Positions 7,901-16,724 are shown, numbered from the stretch's first letter. The stretch: 39,209 nt of DNA from Bacillota bacterium (GCA_012518645.1 JAAYRS010000071.1:1-39209), one strand, 5' to 3'. Notes: generated by a model not told the origin, from the sequence alone. A program made the numbers and translations.

Positions 7901-8773
7901 ATGGTTATAAAAAAATTACTGCGAAATCCCTTATCTATGATCGGTTTAGTCCTTTTGTTGGGATTTGTGCTGATTGCCCTTTTTGCACCCTGGATCGCCC
8001 CGACCTTGGAAGAGCATAAAAACGAGCCCTACCGAGTGCCCCGCTTCGGCTGGGGTTCTTCACCGTCGCCCCCCACTAAGGAGCACCCCATGGGGCTGAC
8101 CCAGGGCAAATATGATGTTTTCTACGGGATTATCTGGGGTACCAGGACAGCTTTCCAAGTAGGCTTGATTGTAACGGGCCTCTCCTGCCTCCTCGGTGTT
8201 TTAATTGGCTCCGTCAGCGCTTATATCGGAGGTAAGTTTGACGAAGTAATTATGCGTTTTGTTGACGTTTTCATGAGCTTCCCCTTCCTGATTGCGGCCA
8301 TCGTAATTACCGCCGTTTTAGGCCGGGGGTTGGATAAGGTCATTATTGCTCTGGTCCTCTTCCGTTGGACCGGCTACGCCCGTTTAATCCGGGGCAGTGT
8401 GCTCCAAGTCAAACAAGACGAGTATATCATGGCCGCCAGGGCCGGAGGGGTTTCTCACCCGGCCATCCTGGTCAGGCATATTATTCCTAACACTATCTTC
8501 CCGGTTTTAATTCAAGCCTCCATGAACATGGGCTCCATTGTAGTCACCGCGGCCACCCTCAGCTTTTTAGGCCTGGGGGCGCCGGAAGGCTATGCTGACT
8601 GGGGCCAGATGATCAGTTTTGCCCGCAATTGGGTTTTAGGCTCCCCCGGAGAACCTTTAAAATATTGGTACACGGTAGTTTGGCCCGGGGCCGCAATTGT
8701 CCTTTTTGTCCTTTCTTGGAATCTAATCGGCGATGCTTTCCGCGATATTATGGATCCCCGAATTCAAGCGTAA
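7901..8773 (+). CDS. Peptide-type ABC transporter permease, OppC/DppC type
   Basis: Second membrane subunit, pairing with the OppB-like protein. It begins with a short cytoplasmic N-terminus and RNPLSMIGLVLLL, has the family's HPMGLTQGKYDVF stretch (usually HPLGTDxxGRD), the EAA loop DEYIMAARAGGVSHPAILVR, ATLSFLGLGAPEGYADWGQM and a DIMDPRI end. ATG 7901 was chosen over an upstream in-frame codon inside the preceding gene because GGAG lies 10 nt before it. That gives 290 residues, a normal length. It is the last gene of the operon; an intrinsic terminator starts 30 nt after the stop. Confidence 0.92.
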   Translation: MVIKKLLRNPLSMIGLVLLLGFVLIALFAPWIAPTLEEHKNEPYRVPRFGWGSSPSPPTKEHPMGLTQGKYDVFYGIIWGTRTAFQVGLIVTGLSCLLGVLIGSVSAYIGGKFDEVIMRFVDVFMSFPFLIAAIVITAVLGRGLDKVIIALVLFRWTGYARLIRGSVLQVKQDEYIMAARAGGVSHPAILVRHIIPNTIFPVLIQASMNMGSIVVTAATLSFLGLGAPEGYADWGQMISFARNWVLGSPGEPLKYWYTVVWPGAAIVLFVLSWNLIGDAFRDIMDPRIQA

Positions 8774-8802
8774 GCATTTCCGAAAGTCCTCTTCTAAATT
8801 TA

Positions 8803-8832
8803 AGGCGGAGTCATATACCCCGCCTTTTTTTA
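8803..8832 (+). terminator. Intrinsic terminator of the peptide ABC operon
   Basis: AGGCGG (8803-8808), an 11-nt loop and CCGCCT (8820-8825), followed by a run of T. Confidence 0.8.
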
Positions 8833-8843
8833 TTCTTTCCAGA

Positions 8844-8878
8844 TCCCCCGCCCGGAAAAACTTAGGCAGGGGGTTTTT
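8844..8878 (+). terminator. Second, weaker terminator-like hairpin
   Basis: A CCCCC-GCC arm and a GGC-AGGGGG arm (with one bulge) are followed by TTTTTT. It may be a back-up terminator that insulates the metal ATPase gene. Confidence 0.55.
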
Positions 8879-8898
8879 TCTAAAATCCTTTAAAAATT

Positions 8899-8910
8899 TG
8901 ATCCGGATCA
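8899..8910. promoter_or_regulatory. 12-bp perfect palindrome upstream of the metal ATPase
   Basis: TGATCCGGATCA is a perfect palindrome 65-75 bases upstream of the ATPase start and downstream of two terminators, the only spacer in which its promoter can lie. A dimeric metal-responsive repressor is a plausible ligand, but no regulator gene is adjacent and no clear -35/-10 pair is visible. Confidence 0.35.
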
Positions 8911-8974
8911 TTTTTTTGCGGAATAAGGCATGCTAAACTAAAGGCGCTTTAAGCAGAGCATAGATAGAAAGTGG

Positions 8975-10843
8975 GTGAACGCAATCCAACGTTATCTGCT
9001 TAGGAACAGAAACAAAATTATCCTCAGCTCTGCCCTGCTGATCATCGCGGCCTTCGGCGCCAAGTGGGCCGGGGGCAGTTTGGTTTTCTTCCAAGGAGCC
9101 CTGATCATCGCCTCCTTTTTGGGCGGCGCGCCCATTGCCATCCAAGCTTATCAAGCTTTAAGGGTGAAAGTGGTCAGTATTGAGGTTTTAGTAACTGTGG
9201 CCGTCACAGGCGCCTTTATCCTGCGCAATTTTGAAGAATCGGCCCTAGTCACTTTTTTATTCCTCTTCGGTGCTTTTTTAGAACAGCGCACTTTGAATAA
9301 AACCCGTTCCGCAATTAGAGAGTTGACGGAGATGGCTCCCCAAAGCGCTTGGAAATTAAGGGCAGACGGCGATTTCGCTGAAGTAAGTGTGGAAGAAGTT
9401 GAAGTAGGAGATGTCCTCCTTGTAAAAACCGGGGCGCAAGTACCCGTTGACGGCCGAGTCCTTTGCGGAGAAGGCAGTGTGAATGAAGCCGGCATCAGCG
9501 GCGAGTCCCTCCCGGTTTTCAAAGAAAAAGGAAGCCCGGTTTATGCCGGTACGATCTTAGACAACGGCACCCTGCGGATTACAGCGGAAAAGGTAGGGGA
9601 AGACACCGCCTTCGGCAAAATTATTGAGCTGGTGGAAGAAGCCCAGGATTCCAAATCGGAAACGGAGCGTTTTATCGATAGATTTTCTAAATATTATACA
9701 CCGGGGGTACTGCTTATAGCTTTTTTGGCCTGGCTTTTCAGCAAGGATTTGGAATTGGCCATCACTATCCTGGTTCTGGGCTGCCCCGGGGCATTGGTAA
9801 TTGGAGTACCCGTCTCCCATGTAGCGGGGATTGGAAATGGGGCCCGCCGGGGAATTTTGCTGAAAGGAAGCAATGTAATCAGCGATTTCAGCAGGATAGA
9901 CACGATGATTTTTGATAAAACCGGGACTTTGACCCTGGGTAAACCAACAGTTGCCGCCTGGAAGGCTTACGGAGATGCTCAAGAAGAGGCCCGCTCTTAC
10001 CTGGCCAGTGTGGAAAAACAGTCCGATCACCCCTTGGCTCAAGCAGTCCTGGCGGCCGTTGGAGAAACGGATCTCTTTCCCGTTTCCCAAACGGAAGTAA
10101 TAAAGGGCGAGGGAATTACAGCCCTAGTTGAGGGCAAGAAAGTTGCTGTGGGCAGCGCCGCTTTAATGCAGAGGGTTGGGATCCCCTTCAGACCAGAAAT
10201 GAAGGCCGATTTAGCCCGAATGGAACAAAACGGCAACTCCTTAATCTTAACGGCTGTGGAAGGAGAACTGAAAATATTGCTGGGCGTTAAGGATCAACTG
10301 CGCCCGGGCATCAAAGAGGATCTTAGGAAACTAAAAAAACTTGGTGTACAAAACCTAATTATGCTCTCAGGCGACAACCAGGGCACTGTTGATTTGGTAA
10401 GCAGGGAGCTGGGCCTGGATGGGGCCTGGGGCAACATGCTTCCGGAGGAAAAGGCCGCCTACGTTCAAAAACTGATTCAAAAAGAAAATCAAGTGGTGGC
10501 CTTTGTAGGCGATGGTGTCAATGACAGTCCTTCTTTAGCCCTGGCCCAGGTAGGGATTGCCATGGGAGGCGGTACCGATGCGGCCATTGAAACTTCCGAT
10601 GTTGTTCTGATTAATTCCAATTTCAGCCGTTTACCCCACGCTTTGGGCCTAAGTAAGGCCGCATCCAGGAACATGAAGCAGAATGTGGCCTTAGCCCTGG
10701 GAGTTGTCCTGATTTTGCTGGGCGGCCTTCTCTTCGGCAGCTGGGTTAATATGTCCCTAGGCATGCTGGTCCACGAAGGAAGCATTTTAGCGGTAATCCT
10801 CAACGCCATGAGGCTCTTGCGCTACGATTTGGGTTCTTCTTAG
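8975..10843 (+). CDS. P1B-type heavy-metal transporting ATPase with atypical CPG motif
   Basis: Membrane pump that should export a transition-metal ion using ATP. Seen: the actuator motif SGES (175-178), intramembrane CPG (270-272) within VLGCPGALVIG, phosphorylated aspartate D314 in DKTGTLT, the SDHPLA nucleotide-binding histidine (352), the GDGVNDSPSLA hinge and a C-terminal membrane helix with HEGS (600-603). P1B pumps usually have CPC, CPH or SPC; HEGxT is a hallmark of the P1B-4 (Co/Zn/Fe) group, so the ion is uncertain. There is no N-terminal HMA domain; 622 residues fit a domain-less pump, and a separate HMA protein follows 33 nt later. The start is GTG 8975 with a weak binding site; GTG 8971 is out of frame. 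Confidence 0.88.
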   Translation: MNAIQRYLLRNRNKIILSSALLIIAAFGAKWAGGSLVFFQGALIIASFLGGAPIAIQAYQALRVKVVSIEVLVTVAVTGAFILRNFEESALVTFLFLFGAFLEQRTLNKTRSAIRELTEMAPQSAWKLRADGDFAEVSVEEVEVGDVLLVKTGAQVPVDGRVLCGEGSVNEAGISGESLPVFKEKGSPVYAGTILDNGTLRITAEKVGEDTAFGKIIELVEEAQDSKSETERFIDRFSKYYTPGVLLIAFLAWLFSKDLELAITILVLGCPGALVIGVPVSHVAGIGNGARRGILLKGSNVISDFSRIDTMIFDKTGTLTLGKPTVAAWKAYGDAQEEARSYLASVEKQSDHPLAQAVLAAVGETDLFPVSQTEVIKGEGITALVEGKKVAVGSAALMQRVGIPFRPEMKADLARMEQNGNSLILTAVEGELKILLGVKDQLRPGIKEDLRKLKKLGVQNLIMLSGDNQGTVDLVSRELGLDGAWGNMLPEEKAAYVQKLIQKENQVVAFVGDGVNDSPSLALAQVGIAMGGGTDAAIETSDVVLINSNFSRLPHALGLSKAASRNMKQNVALALGVVLILLGGLLFGSWVNMSLGMLVHEGSILAVILNAMRLLRYDLGSS

Positions 10844-10876
10844 TCCAAATAAAGATTAAAGAAAGGAAAATGAAAA

Positions 10877-11119
10877 ATGAAAACAGCTACAATTCAATTG
10901 GAGACTTTAACCTGTCCCTCTTGCCTGCAAAAAATCGAGGGTGCCCTAAAAAAACTCAGCGGCGTTCAGCAGGAATCGGTGGAAGTCCTCTTCAATTCCA
11001 GCAGGGTTAGGCTTAATTTCCTGGAAGAGAGGATTTCATTGGAAGAGATCGAAGAGGCAATCACCAAAATCGGTTATGAAGTTCAAAACTCCAAAGTTAA
11101 GCCAAGCCGAAAAAATTAA
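10877..11119 (+). CDS. Stand-alone heavy-metal-associated (HMA) domain protein
   Basis: An 80-residue protein with the ferredoxin-like HMA fold: TCPSC at residues 12-16 provides the two metal-binding cysteines, and the strand/helix pattern with a final IGYEVQ is typical of CopZ-like chaperones and of the N-terminal domains of P1B ATPases. It lies 33 nt downstream of a P1B ATPase that lacks such a domain, so it probably supplies or senses metal for that pump in trans. The GMTCxxC consensus is changed to TLTCPSC. Its stop codon overlaps the stop of the convergent exporter gene, with no terminator between them. Confidence 0.85.
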   Translation: MKTATIQLETLTCPSCLQKIEGALKKLSGVQQESVEVLFNSSRVRLNFLEERISLEEIEEAITKIGYEVQNSKVKPSRKN

Positions 11120-12951
11120 CCCGCATCCGTAAATTGACTGGAATAGAGGCGGTAATAAGCGCCTCGGCGGGCCAGGAGCTCTTCATGCCGGCCCATTTCC
11201 AGCACCCGGCCTTGGTCCAAGAGTAAAATTTGATCTGCATCCCGGATAGTACTGAGGCGGTGGGCCACAATAATGCTGGTCCGCCCTTCCATCAGCTGGG
11301 CCAAGGCCTCCTGGATCTGCAGTTCAGTGCGGGTATCCACACTGCTGGTTGCTTCATCCAGGATCAAAATTTTAGGATCGGCCAAGAGGGCCCGGGAAAT
11401 GGCCAGCAGTTGGCGTTCGCCTTGGCTTAAGCCGGAGCCGCTTTCCCTTAATTCTGTCTTGTACCCCTGGGGCAGCCTGCGGATAAAACCGTCTGCTTTA
11501 GCCAATTTGGCCGCTTCTTTAATTTCTGCCGGGCTTGCTTCCAAGCGCCCATAACGAATATTATCCGCCACAGTGCCGGAAAAAAGATGGGTATCCTGCA
11601 GAACCACGCCAAAACAGCTGCGGAGGCTGTCTCTTTTGTAACGGCGCAGATCTAAGCCGTCGATTTTAATGCAGCCCTGCTTAAGATCATAATAGCGGGT
11701 TAGTAAATTGACGATAGTTGTTTTCCCGGAACCGGTGGCCCCCACAATGGCCAGGCTGGAACCTGCCGGGACCCGGAAAGAAACATCCCGAAGGACCTCG
11801 ACCCCCTCTTCGTAACTAAAAGAGACATTTTCAAAGGATATTTCACCGGCTAAGGCCCTAATTTCCCGGGCATCGGGCTGATCGGCGGGCTCCTGCTTCT
11901 CATCGAGGATTTCAAAAACCCGCTCTGCACTGGCCAGGGCTGACTGCAGCAGGTTGTAAATACTGGCAACTTCGTTTAAGGGGCGCACAAACTGCCGGGA
12001 ATAGCTGAGGAAACTGGCGATGATCCCCACAGTTACCAGCCCCCTAATGGCTAAAACTCCGCCTACCCCGGCCACGGCAGCAAAACCTAAATTTCCGATT
12101 ACATTCATTAGAGGCATCAAAAAGCCCGACCAAACCTGGGCTTTAACCCCTACATCCCGCAATTCGCCGTTGATTTGATTAAAATCGGCAATTACCCGTT
12201 CTTCCCGGTTAAAAGCCTTTACTACCGTAACCCCGGAAACCATTTCCTCGATATAACCGTTGAGCTCTCCTAAAACCCGCTGTTGAGTCCGGAAATAGCG
12301 GCGGGTTTTGCCTGTTACATATTTGGCCACCAAGAAGACCAAAGGGATCGTAATCATGCTGGCTAAAGTAAGGAGAGGGCTTAAAAGCAGCATTAAAGCA
12401 AAGGAGCCGCCGATCATTAAGGTACTGGACGCCAGCTGGATTGTGGATTGGGCCACAACTTCGCTGACATTGTCTAAATCATTGGCCAGCCTGCTCATTA
12501 CCTCCCCGTGAGTGTGCTTATCGAAAAAAGCCAAGGGCAGTACCTGCAGTTTGGCGAATAAAGCTCGGCGCAGCTTAAGCACCACCCCTTGGGAGACAGA
12601 GGCCATTAAATAATTTTGGCCGAAACGAATTAATGCATCTAAAAGATAAGTAAACAAGAGAGCCCCTACAACCAAGGATAACAGGCTGAGTTCGTATTGC
12701 GGGCTTAAGAAATCAATGGCCCTCCCGATCAAGTAAGGAATAGCCAAGCCGGCGCCTGTGCCTATCAGCACTAATAAAACAAGCAGGCCTAAGGCCCTTC
12801 CCTGGCCGGAAAAGTACTGCCAAAGCCGGCGTACCGTACCTCGGACATCTTTGGCCTTCTCTACGGGCATGCCCCTGGGCCCCCGGCGTCCGCCGGGCCT
12901 CATGCTCGGCAAAGGCGGAACATCCCTTTTCTGCCCATTTTTTTGAGCCAT
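11116..12951 (-). CDS. ABC exporter half-transporter, catalytic subunit of a heterodimer
   Basis: Fused transmembrane (residues about 50-340) and nucleotide-binding domains of the ABCB/lipid-drug exporter type. Walker A is GATGSGKTT near residue 405 and Walker B is ILILDEATSSVD, with the catalytic glutamate. The signature is LSQGERQ instead of LSGGQ, as in one subunit of heterodimeric exporters such as BmrCD and TM287/288. The N-terminus has a Pro/Gly/Arg-rich cytoplasmic extension. The ATG abuts the stop of the upstream partner gene, so the two are coupled and very likely assemble together. Exported substrate: drugs or lipids, not determinable here. Confidence 0.92.
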   Translation of the reverse strand: MAQKNGQKRDVPPLPSMRPGGRRGPRGMPVEKAKDVRGTVRRLWQYFSGQGRALGLLVLLVLIGTGAGLAIPYLIGRAIDFLSPQYELSLLSLVVGALLFTYLLDALIRFGQNYLMASVSQGVVLKLRRALFAKLQVLPLAFFDKHTHGEVMSRLANDLDNVSEVVAQSTIQLASSTLMIGGSFALMLLLSPLLTLASMITIPLVFLVAKYVTGKTRRYFRTQQRVLGELNGYIEEMVSGVTVVKAFNREERVIADFNQINGELRDVGVKAQVWSGFLMPLMNVIGNLGFAAVAGVGGVLAIRGLVTVGIIASFLSYSRQFVRPLNEVASIYNLLQSALASAERVFEILDEKQEPADQPDAREIRALAGEISFENVSFSYEEGVEVLRDVSFRVPAGSSLAIVGATGSGKTTIVNLLTRYYDLKQGCIKIDGLDLRRYKRDSLRSCFGVVLQDTHLFSGTVADNIRYGRLEASPAEIKEAAKLAKADGFIRRLPQGYKTELRESGSGLSQGERQLLAISRALLADPKILILDEATSSVDTRTELQIQEALAQLMEGRTSIIVAHRLSTIRDADQILLLDQGRVLEMGRHEELLARRGAYYRLYSSQFTDAG

Positions 12952-14793
12952 TTATACCGCCTCCTCCTGCCCGACTTGGGACAAATAGATTTCCCGGTAA
13001 ACGGGGCAAGCAGCTAGAAGCTGCTCATGGGTGCCCCACCCGGCCGCGCGGCCTTGCTCTAAGACCAAGATCTTATCGGCGCTGAGCACCGAGGTAATGC
13101 GCTGGGATATCAAAATTCTGGTAGCTTCGCTATAATTTTCCAAGCCTTCCTTAATCTTCTTTTCCGTGACCGCATCCAAGGCACTGGTGCTGTCATCTAA
13201 GATTAAAACCGCTGGGTTTTTTAGCAAAGCCCGGGCTAGGGCCAAACGCTGTTTTTGACCCCCGGAAAGGTTGACCCCCCCGCGGCCCACCGGGCTTTCA
13301 TAACCGCGGGGCAGTGTCTGGATAAAATCATCTATTTGAGCAATTTGGGCGGCCCGGCGCACTTCTTCCAGGGAACTTCGGGCATTGCCCCACAGGAGAT
13401 TTTCTAAAACGGTGCCGCTGAACAAGATGCTCTTTTGCGGGACTAACCCGATCTGCTCCCGCAGGCTTTTTGTTTCCATCCGGGCAAGATCAAGACCATC
13501 GATCCTGATTGTACCGCTTAAAGGCTGATAAAGTTTAGCAATTAAATTAACTAAAGTGGTTTTTCCCGATCCGGTCGGCCCGATAATGCCCACCGTTTCC
13601 CCGGGAGAGCACTGAAAGCTAATTTCTTTTAAAACCGGTTCTCCGGTGCTGCCCGCGTAGGCGAAACTAACGTTTTCAAATTCAATGCCCCCCCGGATAG
13701 GTCCGCTTTTTAGACCTTGTTTCTGCAGCCACCGCTCTTCTGCCGCCAAGACCTCCCCAATCCGCTCCGCGGAAGCCCTGGCCCGCACGAAACGGGCAAA
13801 AACAATAAAGATGCGCATTAAACCGTGGAGCATCTGGGTCATGTAATTGACAAAAGCGATGATTTTGCCCACCTCTAAACCGCCGGCGCGAACAGAAAGG
13901 CCTCCAAACCATAGCACAGCTGCGATCCCTAAATTGACTGCCAAAATGATGGCCGGAGAGAAAAAGGCCATCACCCTTTGGGCCCCGATTGTGCTTTCCG
14001 CCACCTCTATATTGGCGGTTTCAAAACGTTGCAGCTCATAAGCACTGCGGTTAAAAGCCTTCACTACCCGAACCCCGGAAAGGTATTCCCTAAGAGCCCT
14101 GTTAATCCCGTCCAAAGCTTTTTGCACCCGGCGGAAGTAGGGGAAACCAAGGCGCGGGTTAAGAACTACTAAAATCCCCGCTAGGGGGATCACTGCCGCC
14201 AAGACCACAGCCATTTGAGGGCTGAGGTAAACGGACATGATAGCGGCGCCTAAGGCCAAGATGGGGGCGCGGATAAAAACCCGCATTAAACGGTGGACAA
14301 ACTCCTGCATTTGGGTGATGTCGTTAGTGAGCCTGGTAATTAAAGAAGCGGTTTCAAAACGGCTCAGCCCTTCTAAGGAAAGCCTCTGTACTTTTGTAAA
14401 GAGATCGGATCTTAAATCAGCCCCAAAGCGCTGAGAAACATTGCTGGAGATAAGATTGCGGCCCACGGCGCCTAAAGCCCCCAAGCCCGCCACAAGGACC
14501 ATCCGGGTGCCTAAATGGAGGACCAGATCCAAATCGCGGTTGGCCACCCCCAAATCCACAATCCGGGCCATAATCGTAGGCTGGAGCAGATCGCAGACGG
14601 ATTCCACCACTAAAAAGGCCGTGGAAAGAAGAAAAAACTTTCCGTATTTTTGTAGATAGGGCTGCATAAAATCCAAGACGTTCACCTCAGCTTCATTATT
14701 CCCAGACTTCGGCAAAAACTCCCTTTTACCCTGCTTTAGCCCTGCCTCATTGTTTTCAGGAGGAAGTTTCCAAAAGAATTTCTCTAAAATCAT
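12952..14793 (-). CDS. ABC exporter half-transporter, degenerate-site subunit of a heterodimer
   Basis: Partner of the following exporter gene. It has an N-terminal six-helix exporter domain, then Walker A GPTGSGKTT, a canonical LSGGQKQR signature and Walker B VLILDDSTSALD, where the catalytic glutamate is replaced by aspartate. In known heterodimers this subunit gives the non-hydrolysing ATP site while its good signature completes the active site of the partner. Its 613 residues are typical; about 35 residues before the first helix form an extension. The ATG at 14793 is supported by GAGGGG 9 nt upstream. The start lies 59 nt from the divergent sigma-factor gene, so promoters for both must share that gap. 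Confidence 0.92.
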   Translation of the reverse strand: MILEKFFWKLPPENNEAGLKQGKREFLPKSGNNEAEVNVLDFMQPYLQKYGKFFLLSTAFLVVESVCDLLQPTIMARIVDLGVANRDLDLVLHLGTRMVLVAGLGALGAVGRNLISSNVSQRFGADLRSDLFTKVQRLSLEGLSRFETASLITRLTNDITQMQEFVHRLMRVFIRAPILALGAAIMSVYLSPQMAVVLAAVIPLAGILVVLNPRLGFPYFRRVQKALDGINRALREYLSGVRVVKAFNRSAYELQRFETANIEVAESTIGAQRVMAFFSPAIILAVNLGIAAVLWFGGLSVRAGGLEVGKIIAFVNYMTQMLHGLMRIFIVFARFVRARASAERIGEVLAAEERWLQKQGLKSGPIRGGIEFENVSFAYAGSTGEPVLKEISFQCSPGETVGIIGPTGSGKTTLVNLIAKLYQPLSGTIRIDGLDLARMETKSLREQIGLVPQKSILFSGTVLENLLWGNARSSLEEVRRAAQIAQIDDFIQTLPRGYESPVGRGGVNLSGGQKQRLALARALLKNPAVLILDDSTSALDAVTEKKIKEGLENYSEATRILISQRITSVLSADKILVLEQGRAAGWGTHEQLLAACPVYREIYLSQVGQEEAV

Positions 14794-14852
14794 AAACTTT
14801 TGCCCCTCACGAAGGATATATAAAGTAGAGGTGCCTTAAAGGGGGCGAGAAT

Positions 14853-15377
14853 TTGAGCCCGAGAGAAAACGAATTAATACAAAGAGCAAAAGCAGGTGAG
14901 GAAGAAGCCTTGGAAACCATTTTCCGCCTCCATGTCGAGGCCGCGGTGCGCCTAGCTTATTTAATCACCCGCAATTGGGCCAGTGCTGAAGATGCGGTTC
15001 AAGAAGCGTTTATACAAGCTTTCCGCTCCCTCGCTTCTTTCCGGGAGGGCAGGCCTTTTAAACCCTGGTTTACTAAGATCGTGGTCAACAAATCGATCCG
15101 GGCCAAGGAACAGGGCCCTCGGCCCTATCAAGGGGAAGAACCCAACCCCCACCGCCTCTTCCAACCGGAAAAGCGGGCCTTGGATAAAGAAGGCCTGCAG
15201 GCGCTTTTCGCGGCCATAAACAGCCTCGATGAAGGGCACCGCCTGCCCTTGCTTTTAAAATATTTTAGCGGGTTAACGGAGGCGGAAACAGGCGCGGCCT
15301 TGGGACTTCCTGTTTCCACAGTTAAATCCAGGCTTTATACGGCTAGGCAGCGTTTAAAAAAACAACTGGAAAATTAG
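14853..15377 (+). CDS. ECF-type RNA polymerase sigma factor
   Basis: A 174-residue alternative sigma factor. Region 2 spans about residues 20-90, including the AEDAVQEAFIQAF segment that contacts core polymerase and the -10 element, and GRPFKPWFTKIVVNKSI. Region 4 spans about 115-172, with the helix-turn-helix TEAETGAALGLPVSTVKSRLYTARQRLKK. The start is TTG 14853, supported by AAGGGGG upstream. The two following genes overlap nearly end to end with it and encode a probable membrane anti-sigma protein and a SIMPL protein, so it likely responds to an envelope signal. I could not find a convincing copy of its own target promoter in the short upstream gap. Confidence 0.9.
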   Translation: MSPRENELIQRAKAGEEEALETIFRLHVEAAVRLAYLITRNWASAEDAVQEAFIQAFRSLASFREGRPFKPWFTKIVVNKSIRAKEQGPRPYQGEEPNPHRLFQPEKRALDKEGLQALFAAINSLDEGHRLPLLLKYFSGLTEAETGAALGLPVSTVKSRLYTARQRLKKQLEN

Positions 15378-15393
15378 AAAGGAAGTGGGCGCA

Positions 15394-15978
15394 GTGGCCG
15401 ATGAGAAGCGAATTAAAGAAGCTTTGGAAATAAACAGCCGCTGGAGCGGATCTGCCGATCAGCTTTGGGCCCGGATTTCCCCCCGGCTGCGGCCTAAGGG
15501 GCCTTGGCGGCAACAAAGACAGTTTTGGCTGGGCACAGCTGCAGCAGCCCTTTTGATCCTAGCCTTTTTCCTGAAGGCGGTTCAAAGCCCCCTGCCCCCG
15601 CCGGCGGAACCGGAAGAAAATCCGCAGTTAAGAAGTTTTTCCGCCCTGCCTGAAGAAGAAGCGCTTTTAAGGGCGCCGGGGGAAACAATAGAGTTTACCC
15701 TCCAGGTTTTCCCAGCCCCGGAAGGCCAGCAGCTAGGACCGCCCCTTTTGGCCATCACCCGCTTAGAAGAAGATCAGGAACCCTTTTTAGTGGAGGAAAT
15801 TATTTTAGACTTAGAAATCTTAGGGGAGGTTTCCGGGGAAGCAGCCAGTTTCACCTTAGCCCTGCAGGCCCCGGGCCGGGCAGGATTTTATCACTACCGG
15901 GCCCAAGGGTCTTTTCAACAGGATGGTATAGTTTATAATCTCCAAGGAGCAATGGAAGTTGAAGTTCAAGAGGATTAG
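15394..15978 (+). CDS. Putative membrane-anchored anti-sigma protein
   Basis: Not recognised by family. About 45 charged cytoplasmic residues, including a SADQLWARISPRL stretch of a kind common in anti-sigma N-termini, precede one membrane segment (about 50-68). A proline-rich linker and a roughly 110-residue extracytoplasmic domain predicted to be beta-rich follow. The topology and the position directly after an ECF sigma gene make an anti-sigma or co-sensor role likely. There is no zinc-binding HxxxCxxC motif, so it is not a classic ZAS protein. GTG 15394 is preferred because AAAGGA is 10 nt upstream; GTG 15385 is only 1 nt from it. Confidence 0.6.
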   Translation: MADEKRIKEALEINSRWSGSADQLWARISPRLRPKGPWRQQRQFWLGTAAAALLILAFFLKAVQSPLPPPAEPEENPQLRSFSALPEEEALLRAPGETIEFTLQVFPAPEGQQLGPPLLAITRLEEDQEPFLVEEIILDLEILGEVSGEAASFTLALQAPGRAGFYHYRAQGSFQQDGIVYNLQGAMEVEVQED

Positions 15979-15992
15979 AAAGGAAGATGATG

Positions 15993-16718
15993 ATGCTTTT
16001 AAAATCTAGAAACACAATTGTTATTCTCCTGGTTTTAAGCTTAATCTTAGGAACTGCGGCTTTAGGTGCAGCAGAAGAAGGGGAAAAAGGAAGCCTGAGG
16101 GTGACCGGCCAGGCCGTGATTAGCGGCCGGCCCGATCTGGCCTTAATTACCCTGGGAGTGGAAACAAAGGACCCTTCCGCTGAGGCTGCTTCCCAAGAAA
16201 ACGCGGAGAGGATGGCTTCTGTTCTAGAGGCCCTGCAAGAGCTGGGCTTGGAAAAAAAAGATTTGGAAACCGGCGGCTACAACATTTATAGCACAACTCA
16301 AGTTATTAACCGGGGGACGGACAAGGAAGAAACCGTCACCCTTTACCAGGCTCAAAACCGGCTCTTAATCAGTACTAAGAACTTAGATCAAGTGGGCCAA
16401 ATTATTGACGCAGCTGTCAAGGCCGGAGCCAACCAAGTCCAAGGCGTGCGCTTTGATCTTAGCGATAAACAAGAGCTGCAGCTTTTGGCCTTGGAAAAAG
16501 CCGTAGCCCAAGCCCGGAGCAAGGCGGAGGTCATGGCCGCCGGCGCCGGAGTTGCCCTCGGCGGGTTGATCTCCCTGCAGGAAGAGTACGGCACTTACGC
16601 GCCTGCCCTGGACAGCCTAGCCTTGCGAGCTTACGGGGCTAAGGAGGAAGCGAGCACCGTGATCAGCCCCGGCGAAATTGAGGTCAGCGCCCAAGTAAAT
16701 CTGGTTTTTTGGTTCTAG
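15993..16718 (+). CDS. SIMPL-domain (DUF541) exported protein
   Basis: Begins with a signal peptide ending near ALGAAEEG, followed by a single SIMPL domain: GSLRVTGQAVISGRPDLALITLG is condensed to VTGxAxxxxxPDxAxxxxG, the family's opening pattern, then LGLEKKDLETGGYNIYS and a second half with VQGVRFDLSDK. Members such as BP26/YggE are envelope proteins linked to stress resistance, with no known enzymatic activity. No lipobox is present. Three tandem ATGs occur at 15987, 15990 and 15993; the third has the best distance (8 nt) to AGGA. As the last gene of the sigma/anti-sigma operon it may be a target or ligand of that signalling pair. Confidence 0.85.
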   Translation: MLLKSRNTIVILLVLSLILGTAALGAAEEGEKGSLRVTGQAVISGRPDLALITLGVETKDPSAEAASQENAERMASVLEALQELGLEKKDLETGGYNIYSTTQVINRGTDKEETVTLYQAQNRLLISTKNLDQVGQIIDAAVKAGANQVQGVRFDLSDKQELQLLALEKAVAQARSKAEVMAAGAGVALGGLISLQEEYGTYAPALDSLALRAYGAKEEASTVISPGEIEVSAQVNLVFWF

Positions 16719-16724
16719 AGAAGT

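Noticed and set aside
9557-10090. A 177-codon minus-strand frame
   Set aside because: Antisense to the metal ATPase; composition reflects the coding strand only.
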